Source of the DNA: Xanthostigma xanthostigma
Lineage: Eukaryota > Arthropoda > Insecta > Raphidioptera > Raphidiidae
Reading direction: 5' to 3'
Assembly: GCA_963575645.1 (NCBI GenBank)
Contig: OY754469.1
Location: forward strand, 45,590,753 to 45,654,752
DNA: 64,000 nucleotides
Shown: in pieces, positions 32,770-44,036 of the stretch
Layout: each line of letters starts with the position of its first letter
Position numbering within the stretch: the first letter of the stretch is position 1
Translations under genes and position numbers: made by a program
The notes under the pieces: generated by a model
The model's database searches: none
Seen by the model: the letters and a program-made list of their open reading frames with translations, nothing else
Told to the model about the DNA's origin: nothing

Positions 32770-35605
32770 TAAATTAAATAATGAAAGTAAAAATCTAAAA
32801 CTTACTGAAACTAATAGCGCTAAATATAATTTTAAAATTTTAAACTTAAATATACAAGGTCTAAGAGGCCAACTCAATGAATTTATTATGTACCTTGATC
32901 TAATACCAAATTTGGACGTAATTACTATTTCGGAACATTGGCTATTGAATGAAGAAATATTGTTATATAATATACCCGGTTTTAACATTACTGATTCCTT
33001 CTGTCGAGTAAATAGCACCAGAGGCGGTACAATGATATATGTAAAAAATGATGTTACCTGCAAAAAAGTTGATAACATAAAAAAATTATCTATTGAATCA
33101 ATCTGTGAATTCTCTGCAGTTGAAATAATTGAACTAAAAATAATTATTGTTTGTATATATCACACGCCATATAGCATCAATTTTAACATTTTTATGGAGC
33201 AACTGACTAGTTTGCTAGAAATTTTAACTCGTACTAGCAAAATTTTTTTTATCTGCGGTGACTACAACATAGATTTTAAATCAGACACGGCTGAATCTAA
33301 TGAAGTATGCAATTTGTTGGCGTCCTACGGTGTCAACATAACTATTAAAGATTATACACGTATAACTAATAAAACAAAAACGTGCATTGACAATGTGTGT
33401 ACTAATTTAGAGAGCTTTAACTCTGAAGTTTTTAACTGTCTTATGTCCGACCATGAAGGTCAAACTGTTGAAGTGAATATAGATAGAGAATTTGTGCGCC
33501 GAATTGAACATAGAATAACTAGACCAATTACTACGGAAGGACTAAATTATTTGTCTTTCTTGCTAGAAAAAGTTAATTGGGACGAGATGTTCAATGCCAA
33601 TGATCCCACGGAAAAATTTAATATTTTCTTGGATAATTTTGTCCATAAAACTGAGATAGCATTCCCTAAGAAAACTACAGTAATTAATAATAATAGAAAT
33701 TATCATAATAATAACAAATGCTGGTATACCAACGAATTGCGTGAAATGCGCGATAAGATAGGGTTTTTGTCACAAATGGTAAAAATTGATAATAATCTAG
33801 ATATTATAACTAATTTGAAAGACCTAAAAAAATTATATAAACAAAAAATTCTGGAAACAAAGATAAATTCAAATAATGAAATGTTATCAAAATCTGATAA
33901 TATTTCAAAGAGCGCATGGAATCTAATAAAAGCAGTTACGGGTAAAACAAACAAAAAACGTGAAGTTGAATCTACACTTACTGTTGACAAATTCAATAAT
34001 TATTTTGTCAATATTGCAGATGAATTGTCAAAACAACTAAATGCACAGCCTGTGGATAGTGCTTGTGCATATCTGAAAAATCTTGATATAAATAATAAGA
34101 ACTCAATTTTTTTCACGCCTACTGATGCTTTTGAAGTCAAAAATATTATTAATAATTTAAGTTCCAGTGAGTGCAGGGACGTATTCGATTTAAATAGTAA
34201 AATTCTTAAAAGCGTCTCTGATACAATAGCTGAACCTTTGGCTCATATTTTCAATAGTTGTATTGAAAATAGTGTATTTCCTAAAACTTTAAAAATTAGC
34301 AAAGTCATACCAATTCATAAGAAAGGAGATGTTAATGATCCGTCGAATTATCGACCGATTTCCATAATTCCAATTTTTTCTAAAATTTTGGAATACATTT
34401 TAAAATCTAGGATAATATCTTTCCTTGAAATCAATAAAACTTTTACTAACCATCAGTTTGCTTTCAGAGCTAAAGGTTCAACTATTGAAGCTTTAATAAA
34501 TGTTTTAAACACTGTTTTTGAGGGGAAAAACACCGGCTTGTTAACCGAAGCTGTTGCCGTGGATCTCAGTAAGGCTTTTGACTGTGTTTCACATGAAATT
34601 TTATTAAAAAAACTATCAGTTTATGGTTTCAGAGGTACTGCTTTGACCCTAATGTCTTCCTATTTAACTAATAGATATCAATATGTTCAAACCGGAGAAA
34701 ATAAATCAGAACAAAAGTTAATGCGGCACGGTGTACCACAGGGCTCGGTCCTCGGACCGGTCCTTTTCATTGTGTACATCAATGACATTGTGGCTAATAT
34801 TAAAGCAGCTACGACCTTTTTATATGCTGATGATACAACTATGTTAGTACAAGACATAGATAAATCGAACTTACTAATCAAAAGTAGATTTGCACAGTCG
34901 GAGGCCCTGCTGTGGTTCACGGCGAATAAGCTAACACTTAACACCCAAAAAACGCAAACTTTGCGATTTTTTGGTAATGTTAGCACTGGTTCAATTAATT
35001 TACTTGGTCTTACCATTGACAGTAAAATAACTTGGAAGAATCATATAACTAACATACAATGTAAACTTTCAAGAACACTGTATTTGCTCAGACAACTATC
35101 AAAAAATGTAGATCTATATGTGCTAAGAACAGCCTATTTTGCCCTTTTCCATTCTCAATTATTGTATGGACTTGAAATTTGGGGCAATGCCCCATCTGCA
35201 TATAGACTATTTATTTTGCAAAAAAGAGCAATAAGAATCTTGTGTAATGCTAAGCCTCGGGATAGTTGCAAGCCGTTGTTCTTACAATTAAATATTTTAA
35301 CACTACCGTGTCAGTATATTTATAAATGCTTGATGTTTATTAAAAAAAATTCAGGGAACTTTATTGATCACATGTCTCTGCACCAATATAATACTAGGAA
35401 CAAAGAAAATTTTCTTGTTCCTCTTTTCCATAATAAAAACACCACATATGGCCCTAATTACTTAGGAATTCAATTATTTAACAAACTAACTATGGAAACA
35501 AGGAACAAGAAATTAGAATTATTTAAAAAAATTATTTATAAATATCTACTTAGGGAATGCTTTTATTCTGTTCCAGAATTTTTAGAGGCAAATAATTTGC
35601 CTTAG
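32726..35605 (+). CDS. LINE ORF2: APE-type endonuclease and reverse transcriptase
   Basis: An uninterrupted frame of about 960 codons. Endonuclease: LNLNIQGL (metal-binding Asn), ITISEHWL (catalytic Glu), FICGDYNIDF (Asp/Asn) and LMSDHEGQ (catalytic Ser-Asp-His). Reverse transcriptase: NYRPISIIPIFSKILE, AVDLSKAFDCVSHEILL (motif A), HGVPQGSVLGPVLFIVYIND, FLYADDTTML (catalytic YADD, 34820-34850) and LGLTIDSKITWKNHI. No RNase H domain or zinc knuckle follows; the C-terminus (QYNTRNKENFLVP) resembles CR1/Daphne/Rex-type elements. The first ATG (32888) lies after the first endonuclease motif, so translation needs another start or recoding from ORF1, with which it overlaps by 44 nt. All catalytic residues appear intact. 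Confidence 0.9.
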   Translation, partial: KDFGFFGITQVNLNNKLNNESKNLKLTETNSAKYNFKILNLNIQGLRGQLNEFIMYLDLIPNLDVITISEHWLLNEEILLYNIPGFNITDSFCRVNSTRGGTMIYVKNDVTCKKVDNIKKLSIESICEFSAVEIIELKIIIVCIYHTPYSINFNIFMEQLTSLLEILTRTSKIFFICGDYNIDFKSDTAESNEVCNLLASYGVNITIKDYTRITNKTKTCIDNVCTNLESFNSEVFNCLMSDHEGQTVEVNIDREFVRRIEHRITRPITTEGLNYLSFLLEKVNWDEMFNANDPTEKFNIFLDNFVHKTEIAFPKKTTVINNNRNYHNNNKCWYTNELREMRDKIGFLSQMVKIDNNLDIITNLKDLKKLYKQKILETKINSNNEMLSKSDNISKSAWNLIKAVTGKTNKKREVESTLTVDKFNNYFVNIADELSKQLNAQPVDSACAYLKNLDINNKNSIFFTPTDAFEVKNIINNLSSSECRDVFDLNSKILKSVSDTIAEPLAHIFNSCIENSVFPKTLKISKVIPIHKKGDVNDPSNYRPISIIPIFSKILEYILKSRIISFLEINKTFTNHQFAFRAKGSTIEALINVLNTVFEGKNTGLLTEAVAVDLSKAFDCVSHEILLKKLSVYGFRGTALTLMSSYLTNRYQYVQTGENKSEQKLMRHGVPQGSVLGPVLFIVYINDIVANIKAATTFLYADDTTMLVQDIDKSNLLIKSRFAQSEALLWFTANKLTLNTQKTQTLRFFGNVSTGSINLLGLTIDSKITWKNHITNIQCKLSRTLYLLRQLSKNVDLYVLRTAYFALFHSQLLYGLEIWGNAPSAYRLFILQKRAIRILCNAKPRDSCKPLFLQLNILTLPCQYIYKCLMFIKKNSGNFIDHMSLHQYNTRNKENFLVPLFHNKNTTYGPNYLGIQLFNKLTMETRNKKLELFKKIIYKYLLRECFYSVPEFLEANNLP

Positions 35606-35825
35606 TTTGTATGTACTTTTTGACGTGTTTTTTAACTTTCTGTATAATTTAAAACCAATAAATCTCTATCTCTCTATCTCTATCTCTATCTCTATATAGC
35701 CTTCCTCGATAAATGGGCTATCCAACAAAAGAAAATTTTTCCAATTTGAACCAGTAGTTCCTGAGATTAGCGCGTTCAAACAAACAAACTCTTCAGTTTC
35801 ATATATTTAGTATAGAAGTATAGAT

Positions 35826-36033
35826 AATCATATACTTTTATTCTATACTGAGCATAGAAATAAAATCGCAATCGAACCATTAGGGTGCAAACATGTACTT
35901 CTGTCTTTTTACGCCATAAGCACTGGCGTATCCAGGAGGACAAAACAAGCATGGGGGACCCGGCTTAAGAAATTTCTAATTACCTCCCTCCTGGGTTAAC
36001 GTCAAAGAAAAAGACAAAGTTTTTGAATTTATC
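35826..36033 (+). repeat. repeat family F, single arm
   Basis: ATACTTTTATTCTATACTGA, GCACTGGCGTATCCAGGAGG, CCTCCTGGGTTAACGTC. Same unit as the arms of the foldback at 40.0-41.1 kb. Confidence 0.75.
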
Positions 36034-36482
36034 GCGTTCAGACAGACAGACGCTGCGAGCTGGGACTTTTTATTATAATATGTAGTAGTGACATCTCGCG
36101 GTATTGGCTCTACTAACTACCCTCATCGATTGCATAACAATTAACGAACACAGTACAAAACAAGCGATCGAATTAAAAAAAAAAACTAAATCCGCGAGAT
36201 GATTTCTATTTACCTATTTTACACAATTATTGTCTTCCTACACAAGGTGCGTCATTTCACCCACTAGGTGTGGAATATAGAAGGTCAAATATTGTGGTTA
36301 TTCTTTTGTTATGTTTATAGTTAACAATTAACAATTGTAGCCATATTTGCATCTGGTTTCTTAATTCTCACTAAACTGGACTTCAATATTTATTTTGAAA
36401 ATTTGCGTCTTTTATATCCCAATTTTATAACATTTTACTAAAAATTAGAGAAATACTTTTGTAGATAGTAGATTATAGATCA

Positions 36483-36598
36483 GGCGTCGGCAACCTATGA
36501 CCCGCGGGTCAGTAATTGATAATTTTAAGTGACCCATTTTTTGAGTATCCTTTTCGATAGGTTACCGTCTGAATGGATTTCATGCGAAATTAATCTAT
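36483..36598. mobile_element. hAT-like left-end fragment
   Basis: CAGGCGTCGGCAACCTATGA followed by GCGGGTCAG resembles the hAT-like ends at 21.0 kb. It follows a repeat X tail (GTAGATAGTAGATTATAGAT). No right end identified. Confidence 0.4.
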
Positions 36599-36966
36599 AG
36601 ATATGTATGACGAATGAACAAAACAGGAAACAGCTCCTGCGGCGCGCAAAGCGATAATAGAAGTTCCTGCTAGCGCATTGTATTTCCGTTTAAAGTTGCG
36701 TCGTAATCAATACTAATAATTACAAAGTAGGAATGGGATCTCTGTATTAATAATTTCGTTTTCTTGTGTGTTTTTCGGGTATTTTCTATGATTCCAGGAC
36801 AGGAGAACGTGTTTCCAGAATTTTTGTCTATCTGTAATCATCATTCGAAAACATATTTTGAAACTGTTTAAGTTGCAACCAGGGCCCGATCCAGCTATTT
36901 CGCCGCTCCGGGCAAAATAATATTTGCCGCCTTTTACCCATGCGTTGTTCCATAGATGGTGTAATT

Positions 36967-37620
36967 TTTTGACGGGATAACGTCTTATAAATTAATGAAT
37001 CACCAATCTTATAAATTGATAAAACACCGACTGCATGCACGAAAAAGTGTAACGTTCCTAACGTAACGTTCCTAACGTAACGTTCCTAACGTAACGTTCC
37101 TAACGTAACGTTCCTAACGTTCGTAACGCGTAACGTTCCGCCTGACCCTGTGCGTGCTTTTCTCGAAAACGGCCCTAACGATTTGGATGAAATTTACTGA
37201 AAAGGGATTTTGGGGGGCAAAAAATCGTTTTAGCTAGGTCTCATCTCTCGAAAAAATCGTTTTCTTACAAATTTTATCATTATAAAAATCAATTTTTTGA
37301 CGTATGAAAATACTTAAATATTGTAAGTAGGTTTTGGAATTTTATATTATAAACAGTGAAACAATTGTTTTATAAATATTATGACAGCTAATCTTTGAGA
37401 CTTAAAATAAATACGAAAGAAAGAAAGTTAAAAAAACAATTATATTATATGGTGAGTAATTTAAATAAATAAAATTAACCTAAATTTGAAGCGAAAGATG
37501 CAATATCATAGATTCGAATTATTATAATTATTATATGTAGAATTTAGGTTATGTATTACGGAATACGTTATCACGTAAAACTATCGTCCGTAAACCGACT
37601 TTACAGACAACCAATTTTTT
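36967..37620 (-). mobile_element. MITE family M2, long copy 4
   Basis: Same termini but with a ~400-bp extra interior (CTCGAAAACGGCCCTAACG ... TTAAATAAATAAAATTAACC) shared with copy 5. Contains a 14-bp minisatellite at 37047-37125. Nested in the hAT-like element 36879-37726. Confidence 0.85.
37047..37125. repeat. 14-bp minisatellite
   Basis: About five and a half tandem copies of AACGTTCCTAACGT within MITE M2 copy 4. Copy 5 has only one such unit, so the array expanded after divergence. Confidence 0.9.
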
Positions 37621-37726
37621 TTGTTTAACCATCTTTCAAATTTTCGCCGCCGACGCCGCGCCGCCCTCAATTTTGCCGCCCCAGGCAATTGCCCGGTTTG
37701 CCCCCTCCCCCCTAGACCGGGCCTTG

Positions 37727-38534
37727 GTTGCAACTTACCTACTGGTATTAATTATTGGTAAAGTATAGAATGCTTTTATCAGGCTGAAGTCATACACTAC
37801 AAAATTCCCGCCAAAACCGACATAAATACGAATAAAAACTTGGCAAATTATAAAAAAAAATTATCAACGTACCTAACAAATATTTTGAACGGCTTCTTAA
37901 AAAACAATAGACTACAACATTACCAAATAACACTTTTAAATAAATTGTATTACGCGACAGTTAATCACTCTTATTTAAAACAATAGGTGTGTATCACGAT
38001 AATAAAATTGAAAAGAACACAACAAAGATAATATAATGACAACAAAGTATTTCACAGTTCTTTTTAGAATTTGACAAGAAAACACACATTATTCACTATA
38101 TACATAATATTTATGTTGCGTATAGAAGTAGTTACAGAAACGAAAGAGAAACTTGCTGTGCCTGTTCTACTGCTATACAATGAATAGGTAATTTGTATTC
38201 TACGTTTACTACAAAATATCTGTTAATAGCACTTTACACTAGTTTATGCAACAGTCGCTATTGTAGAGTGTACACGCGTTAAAAAGCAACCGCGATCTGA
38301 ACTGAATAACCCGACGTGTGTCCTCAGCTGGCTGCAAGCGGCTCAGCCAACTGTCCACTCCTTCCTTTCATCGAGCAAGATACACACCATGCAGAGATTC
38401 ATAATATTTAGTTACACATACAGAATGATCTAAAAAGGTAAAATTTAGGCAAGACACAGTAGTAGTAGTGTTGATCCAATAGAATGTCACGATGAAGGAA
38501 GGTTTGGTTGAGGATCAAGAAATAAGCTTTACCC
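37727..38534. other. gene-free AT-rich sequence
   Basis: No supported gene, RNA or element end recognised. Confidence 0.5.
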
Positions 38535-38835
38535 ATATACTTTTATTCTATACTGAGCATAGGAATAAAATCGCAATCGAACCATGCCAATATATACTTC
38601 CGTCTTTTTTACCGCCGTAAGCACTGGCGTATCCAGAAGAGCAAAACAAGCACGGGGGATCCGGCTTAAGAAATTTCTAATTCGCTCCATCCCGGACGAA
38701 AAGCTGGGTACGCCCATGTTAACGTCATATAGAAAAAGACACAGTTTTTGAAACAGAGATACTTGAATGCAAGTACATCAACCAATCGTACCATCGGAGA
38801 AATCAGGGAATTACATCGAAGATAGAGCGGTTCGT
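38535..38835 (+). repeat. repeat family F, single arm
   Basis: ATACTTTTATTCTATACTGA ... CACTGGCGTATCCAGAAGAG ... AATCAGGGAATTACATCGAA; one arm only. Confidence 0.75.
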
Positions 38836-38951
38836 TCAAAATCGATTCGGTCATTTTCGAGTGATGCACAAACGGAACGATAAAATTTTTGGAGGCGCAT
38901 TCTCTCATTGAAGCATAATTACAAAATATCTGAAAAAACTATAAGTAAACG

Positions 38952-39163
38952 TACAAATATTAAGAGCACTGTGGTTGAAACAAAAATAAAAAATAGTTAC
39001 TTCTTACCACAACAGTTTTATTAGCGGATGTACATTTCGGGAGCTATGCTCTCATATTTAGGAAACACTAAACTTGGTAATGAGAGCATATAGCTCCCGA
39101 AATGTACATTCACTAATAAAACTGTTGTGGTAAGAAGTAACTATTCGTTATTTTTTATTTTTA
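38952..39163 (+). mobile_element. palindromic retroposon, third family
   Basis: Arms TTACTTCTTACCACAACAGT and complement ACTGTTGTGGTAAGAAGTAA, centre GAGAGCATATAGCTCCCGAA on one side and its complement on the other. Flanked by the 12-bp repeat TATAAGTAAACG. Confidence 0.75.
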
Positions 39164-39175
39164 TATAAGTAAACG

Positions 39176-40024
39176 ATTTTACAAATAGTTGTCCTAAGTA
39201 TTATAGTTTTATTAAAGGCACCTTCAATAAAGAATGTCCTCTTTTCAATGATCAATTCTCCTGATTGTTTCTCTCTTAACACGGACCTGTACACGCATAC
39301 AGTTTTATCATAAACTTTCTTATAATAGAAAATCGTAATGATTAATGTAGAAAAAACAAACAGTTGTTCGTTCAATGAAATTAGCATTTTTCCTCTTAAA
39401 TGAGTATTTTTTTAACGAGCAAAACATTAAACGTCGATGTCAGTTCAAAATAAATTTTATTTTGCACATTCAGTAAATAAAAAACCGGAATTAACGATTT
39501 ATGTCTGTCATGCAGTTTTTTAAAGCGAATAACGTTATAATAATTGAAAAAACTTAACTTGCGATTTTATAAAAATAATTATAGATTTATATAACATCTG
39601 CGCAATTAAATAAAATGTATAGATACTAATTAGTAATCAGTGCTTTGGAAAAGCCGGTATAGTTTATAATAAGTATTTGTACAATTATAATGCAGACGGA
39701 TTCAAATTATCCATAATTTTCCACCAGCACAATGATAATACAAAATGTATATATTATGGACTTCGTCTTCATGTATTGCAAAATCAAACTAAATTACACG
39801 TTTTAGATCATCTTGTACATATGCTTGACGTTATAATCAGCAAAATGAAGTAAAAATAATACAACAGCAAATTTCACTTTCACCCAATGCCCTATATTGT
39901 TAATCTAGTTTTTATAAAGCTGTTATGTGGCTCAACAGAAAGCCGTCATAAGGAAAAGACCTACTACAGCAGTATAAAAATTAGAAGAGGCGGAGACGTG
40001 GCTGCGTTTGGATTAGAGTTCATC
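39176..40024. other. gene-free AT-rich sequence
   Basis: No supported gene or element seen. Confidence 0.5.
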
Positions 40025-41106
40025 ATATACATTTTATTCTATACTGAGCATAGGAATAAAATCGCAATCGAACTATTAGGATGCAAACATATACTTCTGT
40101 CTTTTTTTACGCCGTAAGTACTGGCGTATCCAGGAGGGCAAAACAAGCACGGGGGACCCGGCTTAATAAATTTCTAATTTGCCCCCTCCTGGGCCAATAG
40201 CTGGGTACGCCCATGTTAACGTCTTAGAAAAAGACAACGTTTTTGAAACAGAGATACTTTATTCAGATTGAATGCAAGTACATCAACCAATCCTATCATC
40301 GGAGAAATTAGGGAATTACATCGAAGAAAGAGACGCAGATATATTTTCGATACGCTTTGTTGCGTTCACTCACCGCACATTGAGTAGATAGGCAATGATT
40401 CATATAGGTAATTAATAGATACATGGAGTTCATCAAGTAAGAGTTGGGAGTGGCACCAACGCTGGGAAATTTTAATTAGTATCGTTTTATATACCTAGAT
40501 AATAATATTATGTAACTTACAAATTTAAATGTTCTTTCAGAAGCATTCAATATTTTTTTTAATTATGTACCGCTGATTTTTTTATTTACGTTGTAACATA
40601 ACACGCAGAAAATATGTACCCCCGTGTACCTCCCCATATCTACGCCCTTGGTTGGGATGTTCAAACAGTTTCAAAATTCGATCGGTTAACACGATATACA
40701 AAGTACCCATATATTATAATAAATTAATCTATTAACCTATATGAATCATTGCCTATCTACTCAATGTGCGGTGAGTGTACGCAACAAAGCTTATCGAAAA
40801 TATATCTGCGTCTCTTTCTTCGATGTAATTCCCTGATTTCTCCGATGATAGGGTTGGTTGATGTACTTGTATTCAAGTATCTCTGTTTCAAAAACTTTGT
40901 CTTTTTCTATGACGTTAACATGTGCGTACCCAGCTTTTGGCCCAGGAGGGGACAAATTAGAAATTTTTAACCTGGATTCTCCGTGCTTGCTTTGCCCTCC
41001 TGGATGCGCCAGTGCTTACGGCGTAAAAAAAACAGAAGTATATGCTTGCACCCTAATGGTTCGAATGCGACTTTATTCCTATGCTCGGTATAGATAAAAG
41101 TATATG
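40025..41106. mobile_element. ~1.08-kb foldback built from two inverted family F arms
   Basis: Left arm 40025 to about 40425 and right arm about 40737-41106 are inverted copies meeting at CTCAATGTGCGGTGAGTG/complement and TATATGAATCATTGCC-type sequence. The ~310-bp spacer is unrelated AT-rich DNA. Arms contain TCCTATCATCGGAGAAATTA and GCGTATCCAGGAGGGC. No coding capacity. Confidence 0.8.
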
Positions 41107-41837
41107 AAAGTACCAAAATTGGTTATTTTGTGACCTGGCACGTTATAGACTAAAAAATTAATAAAAAATGAAAAATTATTACTCCCACATATAGAAATTG
41201 AAAATCGTGTTATAACGAAATAGCCTTAAGCGAATTGTGTTATAAAAGGAAAACAAACTTTGTGTTATCAACTTATCTCTGCTTTGTGTTTGAAACAAGT
41301 TGCGGTTTTCTTTATGCTGAAGATGCCACGCCCTAGCCTCTTCCAACCTTAATACCACTCTCCAGTTTACGACAAAATTATGCGAAGACGATCTTTCATA
41401 AAAAAAGATATATCTAAACAAACAAGTTTTAAAACACTTGGTTGAGTCACACCACGAAGATTTTTATAACGTAAAACCGCCACATGGATAATTATTAAAA
41501 AACCTTCGTTGTACGGAAATTCTTTCTCAATTTGAAATTTCAATAACACTTTTGTAATATAATATGACAATAAACTTTCAATTAAAATTTTATGTTTCAA
41601 ATAACATCCAATTTGTAAAATAGGTTTCACTTCCTTAAAGGTGCAATATTCTATTTATATTAAAAAAAAAATTAAAAAATACGTATATGCAAACAAATTA
41701 AGCAAATTTCATACTTGAGAAACAAAATTGTTTAATTATCGTCTGTCAGTCTTGATTATCTGATGATACAAAACTTTCCTGAAAAACGTTTCAAACAATA
41801 ACTTCTTTTATAAAAAAATGTTGCGGACATTGGTTTA
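41107..41837. other. gene-free AT-rich sequence
   Basis: No supported gene. Open frames on the minus strand at 41.18-41.63 kb have no recognisable domain. Confidence 0.5.
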
Positions 41838-42430
41838 TCTATACTAATATATAAAGCTGAAGAGTTTGTTTGTTTGTTTGTTTGAACGCGCTAATCTCAG
41901 GAACTACTGGTTCATTGCATAATTTTTTTTTTGTTGGATAGCCCATTTACCGAGGAAGGCTATAGGCTATATAATATTACGCTACGACCATTAGGAGCGG
42001 AGCTTTAATGAAAAATGTGGCTAAAAGTATCTCAAAAATAAGCTTCTATTCATGTGAAATGCACTAACTAGATATACTCATATTAGTGATGAAAGAACAC
42101 AACCTCAGGTAGATCAATCGGTAGCGCATGCGACTGTCAATATCTGGGTCGCGGGTTCGAGCCCCACGTTGGGTGAATATATTCTAATTTTTTTTATTTT
42201 TTACATTGCTTTCTTATAAGGCTTACATTTAAATTTATTTTAATTTTATTTAATTCATTTAAAAAAAATTATTAGTTAAAAAAAGTTTAAATACTGCTCT
42301 ATCGACAAAAACTTTTGAACGGTAACTCCGATCATCATGAAATTTGGACACAACATTCATCTCGGTAAACTAAGATGAATGTGCGTACTCATGTCCCTTC
42401 CTTCCCCATTCGTACTTTTGCACCCGCTAG
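41838..42430 (+). mobile_element. Helitron A, copy 2
   Basis: A|TCTATACTAATATATAAAGC ... CACCCGCTAG|T. The terminal hairpin has been deleted. Carries the tRNA-like segment at 42098-42175. Confidence 0.78.
42098..42175 (+). repeat. tRNA-Lys-like segment in Helitron A, copy 2
   Basis: AGATCAATCGGTAGCGCATG, CGACTGTCAATATC and CGGGTTCGAGCCCCACGTTG; the T-arm is perfect, the D-arm diverged. Confidence 0.7.
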
Positions 42431-42674
42431 TTACATATATTTTTTAAATACGTAGCAAATTAAAAAAAAAAAAAACTTTTCAAACAGTCGAATATTTTAA
42501 GGTCACTTTTTTCGATAGAACTCATTGAGACGAAACCAGTGAATGTCATTGAGCATTTGGCAAAAAAAAAAAACAACTACAAAACTTATATAGCCGTACA
42601 AAGTGTCCGTCTTGAATTAACAATAATAAATATGAATTCTTCTTTAAAAATATTTCTTAGGATAGATACGTAGG

Positions 42675-43009
42675 TATAGTACGCGCCACGAATCTAAAAG
42701 GCTCGGAAGTTCGATGCAAAATGCACGCTTGCGTTTGTACAATCTGTTGAAAAACTACAAACTTGCAACTCAACAAAATTAACAGGGCAATAACAACTTG
42801 TTACTTGACAATAGCGAACTCGATTGTACTTTAAAGCAGGAAAGCGACAAGTGACAAAGGCAACGAGCGATCACGGCCAATCACCGACGAGCGCACGTTC
42901 CGTGCAAGTAGCTGGGAGGTGGTGGGAGTATCAACGGCTCTAAAATGTGCCTTTGCGACGCTGTTTGTGACTAACTTCCGAACCTTTTAGATCCGTGGCG
43001 CGTACTATA
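42675..43009 (+). mobile_element. MITE family M1, copy 3
   Basis: TATAGTACGCGCCACGAATC ... GGCGCGTACTATA; both ends changed in a complementary manner (AGTACGCG/CGCGTACT) relative to copy 1. Confidence 0.85.
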
Positions 43010-44036
43010 CTTTATTTTATCGTGGTGCCTCGGAGGTGCATCATGGCCAAAGTTTGTTCAGTAATTATTTCCACCTTCACAACAGAGCAAACAAAGAAGG
43101 AAAAAAAGGATTTGGAAGAAAGAATTAGTACAATATACAAGCAATTCCGTAGACTATAAGCAAGGCTCTGGAAGAAATATCAAATTGTAAAAGGTAAACT
43201 TTTAATTGTAAAGAAAAACCATTCCAAAATTGTAAAAATTTTTATTATATTATAAGCGCTTTCGACCTAACTCATCTTCAGATAAAATTATTTCTCTCAC
43301 AATGAATGTATAATTTGATACATCTTTAATGTAATTGTTAGACATTTTTTTTTTATAAGTACAACTCTAAATTGAGAAATATCAAACATGATTTGATTAT
43401 CGACAAGCGTCTGCGACTGCGCAAGCTTTCAAAAAAATAATTGCGCAATAAAAATTATTGTCAAGTACAGCAGACTGTCTATGTGCTGCTTTTTACATTT
43501 AACTGATCGTAAAATGAATGATATAAGCCACATAAGATAAGTTATACAATCATCATCATTAAATTATACCTACACGTTTTTTTTTCCTTCTTGTAACGCT
43601 CGAAAACTAATTACCTTGAATAACAGGTCAACGGTGTCTAATAAGTGATGGGCGAAATTGTGATTTTTAGTAACAGTTACAGCAACTCTTACTGTTATTT
43701 AATATACGACTGCCAATAACAGTAAGTTGCTATAATGACAATTCACTATCATATACAAGTGAAAACGTTTTTTTATAGCGGACAACGGAAGAAGTTGATA
43801 TTTTAAATACCATAACTGTTATATTTTCTAATAATTATTTCCGATACCAGTTATATACCTACGGTGAACACTGTTTTGTCCCGGTAGACACTAATGTTCA
43901 CGGTGGATACAGTTATGTCCACGGTGGATACAGTTATGTCCACGGTGGATTTTATATACGAAAGGCTTAAGTACAGTACACTCCCAATAATTGCACAGGC
44001 ATCAGTTTTGTTTGCCCCTCATTTTTCTTTCATAAA
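43010..44036. other. gene-free region with a short triplication
   Basis: No supported gene. A 21-bp unit (GTCCACGGTGGATACAGTTA) is repeated about three times at 43892-43952. At 43240-43300 the minus strand has CTGAAGATGAGTTAGGTCGA, related to the cores of the palindromic retroposons. Confidence 0.55.

Larger units (their letters stand above)
31894..35693 (+). mobile_element. 5'-truncated non-LTR retrotransposon (CR1/jockey-type LINE)
   Basis: Two long open frames (ORF1-like, then endonuclease plus reverse transcriptase) are followed by a short 3' UTR and a TCTATC microsatellite tail (35663-35694), the tail style of CR1/L2-like LINEs. The flanks match the uninterrupted Helitron copies at 41.8 and 60.8 kb, so both junctions can be placed to within a few bases. 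No clear target duplication. The 5' end lies inside ORF1 coding sequence, so the copy is 5' truncated, as target-primed reverse transcription often leaves. Confidence 0.85.
31423..35824 (-). mobile_element. non-autonomous Helitron A, interrupted by a LINE
   Basis: On the minus strand the element starts TCTATACTTCTATACTAA after a host A and ends CGGGACCGCTAG before a host T, the A|TC...CTAG|T signature of Helitrons. About 12 nt before the end is a short hairpin (CCGG-GTGAAA-CCGG). About 600 bp belong to the Helitron; the LINE at 31894-35693 is inserted in it. A tRNA-Lys-like segment sits at 31694-31764. No Rep/helicase frame is present. Confidence 0.75.
36879..37726. mobile_element. hAT-like MITE with nested M2 element
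   Basis: CAGGGCCCGATCCAGC ... CTAGACCGGGCCTTG flanked by perfect GTTGCAAC on both sides. Only ~195 bp are hAT; the rest is MITE M2 copy 4. Confidence 0.87.

Noticed and set aside
36828..37040. 70-codon frame and similar ones at 12809, 59735 and 63402 sharing '[10 protein letters not shown]'
   Set aside because: The shared peptide is the translation of the MITE M2 terminus, not a conserved protein.
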